From NCBI GenBank assembly GCA_030765065.1, contig CM060989.1, positions 39,547,501 through 39,611,500 on the forward strand: 64,000 nt of DNA. Reading direction: 5' to 3'. The position numbers and the translations under genes were made by a program. Shown here in pieces: positions 34,681-47,776 of the stretch; position 1 is the first letter of the stretch, and each line of letters opens with the position of its first letter. Under the pieces are notes generated by a model, which saw only the letters and a program-made list of their open reading frames with translations, had not been told where the DNA came from and did no database searches. This DNA is from Deroplatys truncata. Taxonomy: Eukaryota > Arthropoda > Insecta > Mantodea > Mantidae.

Positions 34681-37600
34681 TATTCACAATTAAAGTAGTA
34701 AAAATACTGTATAATACCAAAACACATTGTTTAATACACGCAATCTTCACTACCGCAATGGGTGGTTGTACATAACCATCAGGCAACTTGGCCTTATCTT
34801 TAAGCAACATGCTAGAGCATGGCAGTGGAATAACCATGGCTAACTTGGACGAATTTAAAACTAGAAATGACAATTTTTCTAGTCATTTTATGGGCTACTG
34901 CTCAACATGCCTCTGCTCCTCCCTGGTGGAGAGAATTATGTGGCAAACAACCGATACGTTCTCTGGTATCTAAACTTCTGAATGTACCAACATCAGCCGC
35001 AACTGAGAGCAACTGTCTACCCATGGGCAAATCCATGTAAAAACGTGAACAGATTTTCTCCGATAACAACTGAAAAGCTGGTTTAAGTAAAATGGAATCT
35101 CTTATATAAGGATGCCATGCAGATGCCACAAAACCAGTTGAGAATCAACAACTGCAATTATCATCTGATGAAGACGTCAAGTAATCAAATTATTGAATAA
35201 AAATTGTCTGTGCCCTTTTCATTGGTGATTACCTTCAGTTGTTTAATGATTTTGACTGCTCTTAATAAAACTGTTACAATTCTGGCATAAAATGTTCTAG
35301 TTTTGCTTTCTTTTGCAAGGATGAGTACAGTTAAATATATAGTATCAGCCAAGTCAATGTCACGCAAAATATTGCCAAAATCATTTTATTTTTAGTTTAT
35401 TAATGCTGCTACTCATATATTTAATTTAGTAACAAACAATTAATTTGTGTTACTTTGGAGTATATGTATGATAAAGCTATAATATTACTGGCATAATGAA
35501 ACTAATGTAATTTTTATAAATAAAAATGTTCATATTCCTTACAAACATTCATGCCGCCACATATTATACCATACAATACCCCGATTTGGTATTACACCAA
35601 AAATAAACTCTGGTTTTAACAATGCTGAAACTCTTTCACAACAAACTTTTGATTAGCAATAATTAAGCAATATCAAATACACAATATGGATAACAAAACA
35701 ACTGTTTCCAATAATATGCTGCCAGTTTTTACTACCTTGACTATTTACCTATAGTAAGCAGAGGAAGTATTATATCCTATCCAAAACTTTGACAGATATT
35801 TCACTGAAAATACATGTTTTGAGACTATCTGAATACAAAAATCAGCATTTAAAAAAAAAAATGTGTTTGTGAACAGCATAAATAAAAAACAAGATTTCAC
35901 AGAAAATACAAGTTTTGGGTCTTCCCAAAACTGAATGGCATTTTTGGAAGAAGGTCCATATATGTGTGCGTGTCTGTTAAACAGCACTTTCTCAAAAATC
36001 GCTCTAATGACTTTGATTAAAATACCATAGATATTGCAGACAGATAAAACGTATTATCTTAAATTTTCTGTGAATTGTGAAGTTCACTTCATTCTGAATG
36101 AATTTCGCACACTTGTTAATTGTAAGAGATAGATAGAAAAATGTAGATCTCCTTGAAACAGACAATTTATGTAAAAACTTTGTGCATCATTAACCGTATC
36201 CGAAATATTCTTTATAACTGCTTTTAACTGTCAAATATTTTAGATTTTCTCAACTGCTAAATCACTATTCGTTTTTCTTTTCTTATGATTATGCAAAGAA
36301 AATGAAGTTCAAAGCCATCACATAGTGACCCGCTTTTGAATTTCACTATCACTTAAGCCAACTGTGTTCCTATTGTACCCATACCCATAATGAAATGTAT
36401 AATAAAAGCATTTCTGCATACATTTAACAAGTATAACATTTAATGCAAATTTGTGATGAGTGTCGAATGTTAAGTGACTGTACCACAACTAATATTTGAA
36501 TTACGTTTCTAAGGCAGAATAATGATATATCAAAATACAAACTAGTTCTGAATTTTGGAACTGGAAAGATTTTATTTTCATGATAAAAGAAGAATTTTAC
36601 TGAAACATAGGCATAATTGAATATCTTTTCGACCTATGTAAATTTGCAAGGAAGTATCAAATAATGAATGAAGATTTAAATACTAAACAGTATTAATATT
36701 AATGGTATCTATGTAACAAAGTACCTCTTTTGGGATTTAATTATAATTTTCCAAATATTTCTCAAGTATAATTAATAAAGACACAAAATAATTTGCTTTA
36801 AATTCCTTTTTATATAAGCAATTTGTACAGTCATTTTAAAGATCAACAAATTAATCATTCACTATCTCATAAATGCAAAAAAGTAACATCTAATTTTATT
36901 TGTGTAATTTAAGCAATGTACAACGCTGAGAAATACAAATTCAGCCGTCACAATGCATGATATCAGCATTTCAAATAGCCATCAGGAGTATTTTTGGTTA
37001 TGTTTATATACCAGTATTTCATGTGTGAAGTTTCAACTCTGCATTTATTGTAACATGTATATAAATTTACCTTCCAAAAACATTATTTACCTGTAATTAT
37101 ATTAACATGTATTTCATTTTGCCCTAAATGTATTTGCAAAAACCTGCTCTAACCTCTAAAAGAACTATCATATTTAGTCCCCCTTCCCCAAAATGCGAGC
37201 GCATTACAAACAGAAATAAAGTTTTGAAACTATATTAACTCAATTCTGTTGAAACTCTTATTCGACATTATTATATTTTGAAACATTTTCGTTGTTGGTG
37301 CCACTATAACCTTCACATAGTAACTTCGTGATAACATGGCCTTAGAAGGTTTGTAATAGCATTAAAACCAATTTCGATACACAAAAGATTAACTGAAAGG
37401 AAAGTACACATACAAATTCTGCAAATTAGAGTGTCTAAATGAAATAATAATTATTAGTAGTTCTGACAAAATTCAGAATCATAACCCTATCTTATATGCT
37501 GCGTTACGGCTTTCGACCCGAACACAAAACTTTGTCAAGGAAATCATACACATTCAGAGAGGAGCGGTTCGGATTATACCAAAATAGTTGCTATATAATG

Positions 37601-37970
37601 TATCTAATTGTGGTCAATGGTTAACTTCAAACGAGGTTCAGTTTACATCACATTGTAAAATAATGATTCTGGTAGTATACTTTACTATAACACGTTAACG
37701 CTTATTATATACTGATCTATTATCTTCTCTGCCGCAGTCTTCAAAACGGAAAGACACTTTTTTTTTTGACGTGAATTATTTTCAGCAACATACCTTATTT
37801 ACAGAAGTATGAAACACTGCACTTCCAACTATCACAAGAGTTTTGTTGCACACGGTTTAAATGGTTGTCACGATCCTATACGTATTGATGTTAGTTATTC
37901 GCATGCTTGTTAAAACTGGAGAGCTTTTTAGATTCACCAACAACGTCTGAAGTTTATGCAGAAATCACAC
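34681..37970. other. Upstream region or first intron of Dorsal; nothing recognised
   Basis: AT-rich sequence. An open minus-strand frame at 35129-34902 and its plus-strand shadow have no recognisable relatives. No transposon ends were found. Confidence 0.45.
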
Positions 37971-37979
37971 ACCACGACA

Positions 37980-38470
37980 TTCCAACTTCTACATGCACTG
38001 AAGATAGAACACAGTGTACCTCATCCCCACTATGCCTCTGCGCGTAGTATTTTGGGAAAAGATGACCGCAACTTTTCGGGGAACTGTAACAGAAGCGACT
38101 TTCTCATTGGGTAACAATCACGTGATCACAATTGCCCACAATGCAGCTCCAAAGAGCTGCTTCCATGGAGGTTCTTTCAAACGCGGCATACGATGTAATG
38201 ATATACAAGGACTTTGCTATCCCTAGATTATTGCGGGCGCTACGGTTACACGTAACATTTTTAACACTGAACCTTTCACTTACAATCTTATGCTCACAAT
38301 TAGTATAGCTTCCTGCTCGCTTTTTGAACTTTTTATACGAAAGGTAAGACGAAAAGGTCCTCAAAGGGCGAATGTTGCTTTACGTCCAGTGGTGCAGTCA
38401 ACGTTTGGCTCTGGGAGTTTAACACTTTCGGATTATTCTTTGCTGCAGAACAGTTATTAGTAGGTATTGC
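37980..38470 (-). promoter_or_regulatory. Candidate Dorsal promoter / first-exon region
   Basis: This block is richer in CG dinucleotides than its surroundings. On the minus strand it holds a TATAAAAAG at about 38337-38329, a GTAAGTG donor-like site at 38284, a CCAAT near 38107 and a CACGTG near 38121. It lies upstream of the first recognised coding exon in the right orientation. No 5' exon could be proved, so this is a guess from composition and motifs. Confidence 0.2.
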
Positions 38471-38861
38471 TACTTTGTCTGTTCCTAAATAGGAAACAAC
38501 TCACGAACCGCTACCTGGTGCGTATTTTGTGCTTATATATCTACCTACACACATATACATTATATACATGGGTATACATTATAACAACATTACCTATTTG
38601 TAATACCACATAAGTCGATTTTGCATTACTTTACAAGAGCAGGAAAACATTTTTATTTTATTTACCATCGATATCCAGATTTCAAAGGAAATAACACGTT
38701 TGGGGATCCCTGTAACCCACAAAATACAATTTTTTTTTAGAAAAAAGGTGTTGTGTGGTCGTGTATCTGTCTGTCTGTGAATATCAAAGCTCAAAAACGA
38801 AAAGTTGAATAAATACCAATTTAAGTCAGTATTTTCCGGATTTGTATAATGTTGGAAACGT

Positions 38862-39045
38862 TAGGAATCCTGTCCTTGATAGCGCGCATCGTCGTCCGGG
38901 TCTGATCGCTCTTCGGGCCTCTCCTTCACCTTTTTCTTCCAGGGATCATGTTGGAAGTACAAAGGGCCCACTATGACCTACGTGTGGTGCTGTGTTCAGT
39001 TACTGGAGGCCCATCCCTCTGACTACACCTAACTCCTACCTCAGT
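38862..39045 (+). mobile_element. SINE 3' fragment
   Basis: It matches the 3' half of the SINE at 47150-47542: CATCGTCGTCCGG, GGGATCATGTTGGAAG, CAAAGGGCCCA, GTGCTGTG, ACTGGAGGC. It is 5' truncated. Confidence 0.7.
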
Positions 39046-39724
39046 ATCTTTCAAGGATGCGAAGGAAAATGTTTATAGAGAATTCTCCCAAACCAAACTG
39101 CCCATTATATGGAATATTCTTCATTACTTTGGGTTTTCTCAAAAACCGCTGTAACGATTGATTAAAATACCACGTTTAAATGTATGTGTATCTTGAATTT
39201 TCTAGGAGGAACCCATGAAGTCCCCTTCATTCGGAATGATTTTTGTATAACCGGTAAACCACAAGATATTGTGACTTATCCAGTTTTTCAACTCTCACTT
39301 CTCTAATGTTCTCAACGTCACTTCACTGTTTTTATCCGATTCAACCTTCACTGAGACTTAATTTAGTTCACACTATTACTTCACTAAGGTGAACTAGTTC
39401 AATTACCCGTCACTTCACCTCTTTCGTGACGTAGCCTCTTCTTCTGGACGGTTTGCGCTGGGGAGCCGAGCACAAGACCTCCACAATCTCTTCCTCCGCA
39501 GCAACATCCATTACACGCTACAGTTGTCACCCCAAACTCGCTCGGAGAACGGCACCCCTCGCCCCACCGGAAACTGACCCGCCAAATCGCTCGTTCACTG
39601 AATGAACTCCAAGTGAGAATGCTAGCTTATATAGCCAATAGAAATTTTTACAAGGTTCTCGGACGTTCGAGAAGGAGAAACATCCAGAAGATTCCGGTCA
39701 GTCGCTACGTCACAATATTCATAA
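39046..39724. other. Intergenic stretch with a CG-richer block at 39425-39600
   Basis: The left part (39060-39290) is a degraded piece of the microsatellite-carrying repeat. The block at 39425-39600 has many CG dinucleotides and a TATATAGCC at about 39628, but no open frame or splice-bounded exon was found. Confidence 0.35.
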
Positions 39725-39727
39725 AAA

Positions 39728-40489
39728 TCTGATTGTTACAATCATATGACTTCCTCTACCCTCTATCGTTTATTAGTGTGTACATAAACTATTCTTACAA
39801 CAGCTTATTTTTCTATTTATATCATTCTAATGCAAATAAAGTGCAGAAGCAGCTACATTACAAATTTCGTTATAGACACAAAGGGAACAGCAATAGTCAA
39901 GTGTTTATAGAATTGGACGCTATATGCTGGCCTTAAAACCCCACACTCTTTCCACGCAATCATGAGAAAAAACTGGTGGGATTTGTGGTGGACAAAGCGG
40001 CCTCTGGGCGGGTTTTCTCCGGGTTCTCCGGTTCCCCCCGCCATTCATTCCACCAACTGCTCCTTTATCACCTTTCCTTTCATCCATTTCACCATCATTT
40101 TGTTTTATCTACTTCCTTCCTCCCATATCAGGCATCGGGCTGATCACCCATCCTGGATATTCTGTCTGATCCATGAGAGCGTGCTCCTCGACGGGCCTCT
40201 GACCCCAGGCACCCGCCTGTAAGTCCTGCGGGTGCAAGTCCTACATAAGAGGAGGTTAAACAGAGAAAGAAGAAGAATGAACAAGACTTAACAGACTCTT
40301 CCCATAAAATTTAATATCTATATACATTTTGTTCGTCATGTAAAATCCTTAATATCTGGTATTTTAATCAGAATCTTTAGAGCCATTTTTGCGAAAATAA
40401 AAAAAATTGAAAAATGTTAATGTAATAGGTAGTTGGAGTGGTGGGATTTTCTTGAAAATCTTCGTGTTGCATCTTATCCGACTTTGTTT
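39728..40489 (+). mobile_element. Microsatellite-carrying repeat, forward copy, cut by a SINE-like insert and by a reverse copy
   Basis: It begins ATCTGATTGTTACAATCATA and follows the old subfamily. A GC-richer SINE-like stretch (about 39975-40275, with GGGTTTTCTCCGGGTTCTCC) interrupts it. It is broken at the T-run of CGTTTTTGAG, where the reverse copy starts. Confidence 0.65.
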
Positions 40490-40634
40490 TTACTTTCTCT
40501 GCTACTAGAGTAAGTAGAGGATATATTGTATTCCACCCAAAAAATCGATGTCGAGATTGCACCGGAAATATGTTTTGAGGCCCCCTGAATTCAAAGAAAC
40601 CATTTTTAGAAAAAGGTCCGTGTGTCTATGTCTA

Positions 40635-40707
<73 letters not shown>

Positions 40708-41195
40708 CTGTGAACAGCATAACTCAACAACGAAAAGTCGGATAGATGCTAAACTTGGTATTTAAATTCAGTATCTTCCAAAGATGCGACACGAATATTT
40801 TAAAGAAAAGCCCTACCCCAAATTACCGTTTACATGGAACATTTTTCGAAAATTTTGATTTTCTAAAAAATGGCTAACGATTTTTATTAAAATACCACAT
40901 ATTAATGATATTTACATAACAAATAAAATATATCTCTCGAATTTTCTGGGAACAGCCTTTGAATTCCTCTTCATTGGGAAGGAATTTTGTATAATCTTGG
41001 TAAACGTTACGCGATAAACGAAAATGCACTACACAAAAAATGTAGATCACTTTAAAACACACAATTTATTTTAAATATTTTTTGTGGCATAAGCCATTTC
41101 TGAGATATCCGTTATTAATGGTTTGAATTGTTCATTTCTTGGCCATTCTTTGAAGTCCTTTCAGCATTCAGTCGTTTCTCGCGATTGCATGGAAA
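40490..41195 (-). mobile_element. Microsatellite-carrying repeat, reverse copy with a (TC)n run
   Basis: It starts ACTTTCTCTGCTACTAGAGT and continues with CCACCCAAAAAATCG, the microsatellite and the CTCAACAACGAAAAGTCGGA block. In this copy the microsatellite at 40639-40702 is (TC)n. Confidence 0.7.
40639..40702 (+). repeat. (TC)n microsatellite
   Basis: A pure CT dinucleotide run inside the reverse repeat copy, at the position where other copies carry TG/CA. Confidence 0.95.
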
Positions 41196-41579
41196 GCAGT
41201 ACCTTCTCTACCTACTATGTACATGGTAGAGAAAATAAAAACAAAAACATGTAGACTCCTTTAAAATACACAATTTACTTCAAATACTTTTCTTTGTGGC
41301 ATGAGCCATTTCCGAAATTATGTTTTTACTGAAATCGTTTGAATTGTATATTGCTTGTTATTTTTACTTTCCGCACCATCTATCTATTAAGTAGAAGAAG
41401 TAATGTATTCCACCCAAAAATTCGAAGTCAAGAGTTCACCGGAAATACATGTTTTGAGGCATCTCTGAATAAAAATGTTTAGTTTCTCAACCACCTACTA
41501 AATTCGATTCCGATATTTCACAGAAATACATATTTTGGGATCTTCTAAACCTAAATAAATGAGTTTTACAAAGAAATCC

Positions 41580-41619
<40 letters not shown>

Positions 41620-42913
41620 CTTGGAAATTGGATAAATATAGCTTTCGCTATCAAGGCCAGTCTCTTTTAAGGGTACAATGATACCACCCAAAACAAACAT
41701 TTACATGGAGAGTCTATTTTTATTGAAATGTCCAGAAATTGGCATGATAAACTATAGATATGCTAAATGTTCTGTGAATAGAACGTAAAGCTCTTTTCAT
41801 TCTTACTGAAGTTGATATAATTGAAAATTAAGAAATAGACAGTTTTACTACAGATAAACATCTGATGTGTTACATTCACATGAATTTATTTATTACAGTT
41901 TATTCGGGTACACTTTTAACAAACTATTCTTAGTACAACTTATTTCTCTAACTACTTCATGTTAATCCAGAAAAACGTTTGCAGAAATAGTTTTGTTAAA
42001 ACTATTCCTACTACAGCTTATTTCTCTAACTACTTCATGCTAATCCAGAAAAAGTTTGCAGAAATAGTTTCGTTCACATTTCGTTGCAGGTACAGGAAGC
42101 CAAATAGTCACATGTTCAAAAGCGGGTCGTTATATGCGGGTCTTAAAATTCCATACTCTTTCCATGAAATCGCGAGAAACAAGTGAATAGCGATAGCACT
42201 TTAAAAAGAAGACAAAGTATTGAAAAATTGAAACCAAAAACCACGGATATCTCGGAAATGGCTAATGCCACAAAAGAAGTTACCGAAATATACAGCATTT
42301 TGATGAAATTGAGCCATTTTTGAGAAAATAAAAAATAACTAAATGTTTTCCATAGACAGTTATTTGGAGTGGAGGGGATTTCCTTGAAATTTTCGTGTAT
42401 CATTTGAAACATCAACGCGTTTCTTTGGTGAGGTAATCGAATGGAACCATAAACGCCTCAGAGATACCCCACTTAGTTTCATTTGTTTCAAGTTTGCTCC
42501 GGATTTTCGGCTTATAAACAAATGTACTCGTACCATAAACGAATACAAGAAAAGATTATATTAGAAAAAAATCTAATGGGTTACATTCACATGAGTTTCT
42601 ACACCCTGTATCGCTTATTAGCGAGTGTGCAAATTATGGTTACGAAAGTTTATTTTCCTATTTCATTTTAATCGAGATAAATCTTTCCAGAAATAGCTGC
42701 ATTATACATTTCCTTATATATACAAAGGGAATAGCGATGTTCAACTGTTTAAAAACAACACGCTATAAGCTGTCCTTTAAATGTCATGCTCTTTCCACGA
42801 CATCTGAGAAACAACTGAAAATGGACAGAACTTTAAAAGAATGGTTAAGTATTGAACAATTCGAACCATTAATAACAGATATCTCCGAAATGGCTTATAT
42901 AACAAACAAAAAA
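41196..42913. mobile_element. Old, fragmented copies of the microsatellite-carrying repeat
   Basis: Diverged pieces recur in both orientations: reverse at about 41360-41850 with a (TG)n run at 41580-41617, and forward at about 41860-42360 and 42565-42905 (TGTGTTACATTCACATGA, GGGTTACATTCACATGAGTT). A 60-bp segment is duplicated in tandem at about 41937-42000 and 42000-42060 (TATTTCTCTAACTACTTCATG). Confidence 0.55.
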
Positions 42914-43874
42914 ATCTGATGTGTTACACTCACATAACTTTCTCTACTCTTGTACAACCTAATTTTACAAACGCCTATTCTCCATATGCTTCATGTTAAT
43001 CGAGATATCGAGATGTCAATCTTATTGATAATTTTCTTGTGGATGCAAGGGGAATATGGTAGCTTTTAAGCGATAGTCAAATATTTTAACGCTGGTTGCT
43101 ATGTGGGGCATTCCATTCTCTTTGCATGTCCAGAACATAAAAAAATGAATAACGAATTTGAGAAAAAGTATAAGTATTGGAAAATTTAAGGGAATAACAA
43201 GCAATATCTCGCAAACGGTTCACTCAACAAAAGAAATGTATATGACATAAATTGTGTATTTTAACGCGATCTACATTTTTTGTGTAGTAAAATTTTGTCT
43301 ATCTCTTATGGTTTACCAGTTATGAAAAAGTCGTTCATAATGAAGAATACTTTTGGAGACATTCCCAGAATATTCGAGATATACATTTTATTTGTCATGA
43401 CAATATCTTAAACATATGATATTTTAATCAAAATCGTTAGAGCCGTTTTTGAGAAAATTAAAATTTTCGAAAAATGTTCCATGTAAAGGGTAGTCTGGGG
43501 TGGGGGAATTTTCTTGAAAACCTTCGTGTCGCATCTCTGGAAGATACTGAACCTAAATACCAAGTTTGGTGCTTATCCGATTGTTCGTTTTTGAGTTATG
43601 CTGTTCACAGACACACAGACACACACACACACACAGACACACACACAGACACACACACACACAGACACACACACGGACATGTTTCTAAAAATGCTTTTTA
43701 CTTTCTCTACTACGTATAGTAAGTAGGGGAAGTATTGCATTCCACCCAAAAATTCGATACCGAGATTTCGCCGGAAATACATGTTTTGAGACCTCCTGAA
43801 TCCAAAAAAAGCATTTTTGGAAACATGTCCGTGTGTGTGTCTGTGTGTGTGTGTGTCTGTGTGTGTGTGTGTGT

Positions 43875-43906
<32 letters not shown>

Positions 43907-44740
43907 CTGTGTGTGTGTGTCTGTGTGTCTGTGAACAGCATAACTCAAAAACGAACAGTCGGATAAGCACCAAACTAGGTATTTAGGTTCCGTATCTTCC
44001 AGAGATGCGACACGAAGGTTTTCAAGAAAATCCCCCCACCCCAGACTACCCTTTACATGGAAGATTTTTCGAAAATTTTAATTTTCTCAAAAATGGCTCT
44101 AACGATTTTGATGAAAATATCATATGTTTAAGATAATGTCATGAGAAATGAAATGTATATCTCGAATTTTCTGGGAATGTCTCCAAAAGTATTCTTCATT
44201 GTGAACGACTTTTGCATAACTGGTAAACCATAAGAGATAGACAAAATTTTACTACACAAAAAATGTAGATCGCGTTAAAATACACAACTTATATCATATA
44301 CATTTCTTTTGTTGAGTGAACCGTTTTCGAGATATTGCTTGTTATTTCCTTAAATTTTCCAATACTTATACTTTTTCTCAAATTCGTTATTCATTTTTTT
44401 TATGTCCTGGACATGCAAAGAGAATGGAATGCGCCACATAGCAACCAGCGTTAAAATATTTGACTATCGCTTAAAAGCTACGATATTTCCCTTGCATCTA
44501 CAAGAAAATTACCAATAAGATTGACATCTCGATATCTCGATTAACATGAAGCATATGGAGAATAGGCGTTTGTAAAATTAGATTGTACAAGAGTAGAGAA
44601 AGTCATGTGAGTGTAACACATCAGATTTTTTTGGATTCAGGAGGTCTCAAAACGTGTATTTCCGGTGAAATCTCGGTATCGAATTTTTGGGTGGAATGCA
44701 ATACTTCCCCTACTTACTATACGTAGTAGAGAAAGTAAAA
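42914..44740 (+). mobile_element. Microsatellite-carrying repeat, forward copy split by a reverse copy
   Basis: The forward copy runs 42914-43694, stops in the T-run after ATGC, and resumes at 44633 with GGATTCAGGAGGTCTC to end at GTAGAGAAAGTAAAA (44740). The inserted reverse copy (about 43700-44626) is full length and closely similar. (CA)n and (TG)n tracts at 43603-43680 and 43829-43931 belong to the outer and inner copies. Confidence 0.8.
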
Positions 44741-45265
44741 AAACTTATTTGAAACAAATTGAGTGTTTTAAAGATATCTGCATTTTTTATGCAGTACACT
44801 TGCGTTTATCGCTTAACGTCTACCAGTTATACAAGATTATACAAACTTCCTTCCGAATGAAGAGGACTTCACAGGCTATTCCCAGAAAATTCAAGATATA
44901 CATTTCATTTGTCGTGTAAATATATTTAATGTATGGTATTTCAACCAAAATCCTTAGAGCCATTTTTTAGAAAATCAAACATCTTGAAAAATGTTTCATG
45001 TAAAGGATAGCTTGGGGTGGGGGGATATTCTTGAAAATCTTCGTATTGCATCTTTGTAAAGTATTACACTTAAATATTTGTTTTTATTTGTCCAAGTTTT
45101 CATTTTTGGATTATGCTATTCACAGACACAAACACGGATCTTTTCCTAAAATTTTGTTTTATTCAAGAGGCCTCAAAACATATTTCCGATGAAATCTTGG
45201 TATTGACTTTTTGGGTGGAATGCACTACCTTCTTTACCGACTATGTATCTGGTAGAAAAAGTAAA
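44741..45265 (+). mobile_element. Old forward fragment of the microsatellite-carrying repeat
   Basis: It contains CAGTTATACAAGATTATACA, the GGGTGGGGGGATATTCTTGA block and a final CTGGTAGAAAAAGTAAAG. It is diverged and its microsatellite is reduced to a few CA units. Confidence 0.65.
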
Positions 45266-46054
45266 GTCAATATTTTCTGAGGCAAAATACAAAATTATGT
45301 TAAATCATGTTATAGGCTGAATGAATGCTGCCTTGGAAGTTGGAGATTGACAAAGAACGGTTTACTATAGATTCGGGAGGCATGCAAGTTTTGCCAATGC
45401 TACAGATATATGCTATTTTTAGCAGCGTATGCGTTCTTGCGAGAACATTTTTGACGTCCATCCTCACCAGGACGCAATCGGTATGGCAGTCTCCAGTTTG
45501 CCTTTGGGATATCAAGCATGAAGAGCCAACACAAACAGAATAACCAAGCATTGTATTATCTGTTACCACTCATTAATATATTAATATATATATATATACA
45601 TATGTATGTGGGGCATAATATGATATGTAAAACATATACCTAATGTCACATATCAGCTTTTAGGTGTTACTATTTCGTTCACAAATACCAAAGTGTGTCC
45701 AGATAACTTTGTGGCCTTTATTTCTTTATTTCAAATCATACATTTATCAGCTTTTTAATAGGCTCAAGTTTACCATAAAAGCAACACATATCAATAAAAG
45801 CCCCAAAATCGTAAAAATGCAATATATGTATTATTGTTAGAAAATTTAACAACATTTAATCAATTCAGAACATATTCTCCATATATAGCTTTTTCAAATA
45901 CTTTGCGAGTTACTGGAATTTTATTTGGGCCAGGCGCCCATAAGCGTACATATAATAATTTGAGTAATATTGAATAGGGTTCGCCAAATCGAAGTGTAAT
46001 TGAGGAAAAATCCTTCCAAGTATCATTGTAATTTGAGGGAAAAGCACGTATTTT
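45266..46054. other. Unassigned intergenic stretch
   Basis: It contains short open frames on both strands at about 45300-45570 without recognised relatives, and an AT/TA run near 45578-45605. I see no gene. Confidence 0.5.
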
Positions 46055-46960
46055 TACTTTCTCTACTACGTATAGTAAGTAGGGGAAGTATTGTATTCCA
46101 CCCAAAAATTCGATACCGAGATTTCACCGGAAATACATGTTTTGAGATCCCCTGAATCCAAAAAAAGTATTTTTGGAAACATGTCCATGTGTGTGTCTGT
46201 CTGTCTGTGTGTCTGCCTGTGAACAGCATAACTCAGAAACGAACAGTCGGATAAACACCAAACTTGGTATTTAGGTTCAGTATCTTCCAGAGATGCGACA
46301 CGAAGGTTTTCAAGAAAATCGCCCCACCACAGAGTACCCTTTACATGGAACATTCTTCGAAAATTTTAATTTTCTCAAAAATGGCTCTAACGATTTTGAT
46401 TAAAATATCATATGTTTAAGATATTTTCATGACAAATAAAATGTATATCTTGAATTTTCTGGGAATGTCTGCAAAAATATTCTTCATTGTGCACGACTTT
46501 TGGTAAACTGGTAAACCATAAGAGATAGACAAAATTTTACTACACAAAAGATGTAGATCGCGTTAAAATACACAATTTATGTCATATACATTTTTGTTGT
46601 TGAGTGAACCATTTTCAAGATATTGCTTGTTATTCCCTTAAATTTTTCAATACTTATTTTCTCAAATGGGAATTCGTTTATCAATTTTTTTGTCTTGGAT
46701 ATGCAAAGAGTATTAATCTGTGGAAAAGGGAATAGTGCTGCACCTAGCAACCAGCTATTAAGAGATATGTATGTGCTTAAAGGCTACTGTATTCGATACT
46801 GCCCTTGTAAATATATATTCCCCTTACATCTACAAGAAAATTAGCAATAAGATAGTCTGCAAATGTTTATCTCGATTAACATGAAGTAGATGGACAATAA
46901 GCGTTTGTAAAAATATTTTATACAAGAGTAGAGAAAGTCATGTGAGTGTAACACATTAGA
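46055..46960 (-). mobile_element. Microsatellite-carrying repeat, near-complete reverse copy
   Basis: It runs from ACTTTCTCTACTACGTATAG to CATGTGAGTGTAACACATTA. Here the microsatellite is short (TGTGTGTGTCTGTCTGTCTG near 46187-46215). Confidence 0.8.
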
Positions 46961-47149
46961 TTTTTTCATTAGTTATTCATTGTACGGGCCCAAAACCAAT
47001 CTCCACTCTTTTAACACATTTTTTCTGTATGTGAATCCATTTAGATTATTTTTTTCCCTTTAGTCGAAGTTGTCATCTTTATGTCCATCTCTAAATTGTA
47101 CAAACACTGTCGCAGACTGTCTGAACATCACACACTACCCAAGCCGAAC

Positions 47150-47542
47150 CATGAGGTTTTCCGTGGTTTCCCCTAGTCGGTAGGTGAATGATGGGGTGAT
47201 TCCAGTTCTACCACGAATTTCCCTGTCCCCGTCATTTCCTTTCATCTATTTCAGGGTTGTAGGATCAGGCAACGACGGTTGGTGTGTTGCAGTAGGGTGG
47301 GAGAATCTGTGATCTGCAAAGATTTCTCCTTGGCGTTTGGTGAGACTGCTGGGACCCCCTTCCTGGGAGCGTTGGGGATACCGTACTTGCTAGTACACAT
47401 CATCGTCCGGATTTGGTCGCCTTCGGGTCTCCCCTTTCTCCCAAGGATCATGTTGGAAGCAAAAAGGGCCCATTGTGGCCCACTTGCGGTGCTGTGCTCC
47501 AAATACTGGAGGCTCCTTCGTCTGCCTATTCCTAACACACTG
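47150..47542 (+). mobile_element. SINE, 5' truncated
   Basis: It shares an ordered series of blocks with the reverse-oriented SINE at 57269-57829: GTGGTTTCCC, GGTAGGTGAATG, CTACCACGAATTTC, GGTTGGTGTGTT, CATGTTGGAAGCAAAAAGGG and CTGTGCTCC. The tRNA-like head is missing or degraded. Confidence 0.75.
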
Positions 47543-47776
47543 CACAAACCTTTTATTTTAAAACTGTATCATATCTTATTGGGATTTTACGAAAAGAAGG
47601 TCAAAGTTTTAGATTTTTCAGTTTGGTTGTCAGAAAATAAGACTGTTTTTAACATCATAGTGTTAGTATTAAGGATTTCCTCTTCAGCTATCTTGACATT
47701 CTCTTAGCTAGCGAGTTTGTGTTATGCTAAAACATTGTCGAACACTTAAATTAATTGTTTCTAATAGGGGTGATCC

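Noticed and set aside
34902-35129. A 75-codon minus-strand frame (RFYMDLPMGRQLLSVAAD...)
   Set aside because: It looks protein-like, but I could not assign it to a gene or element and its flanks are full of stops.
35150-35200. Hammerhead core at CATCTGATGAAGACGTC
   Set aside because: CTGATGA is present, but no GAAA follows a hairpin at the right distance and there is no inverted arm or flanking repeat.
43573-43986. Open frames made of (His-Thr)n or (Cys-Val)n, also at 40505, 53510, 54874 and 63021
   Set aside because: They are translations of CA/TG or CT/GA microsatellites and their flanks in the dispersed repeat, not host proteins.
45300-45570. Overlapping open frames on both strands
   Set aside because: No domain, no splice or codon evidence, and the surroundings are repeat debris.
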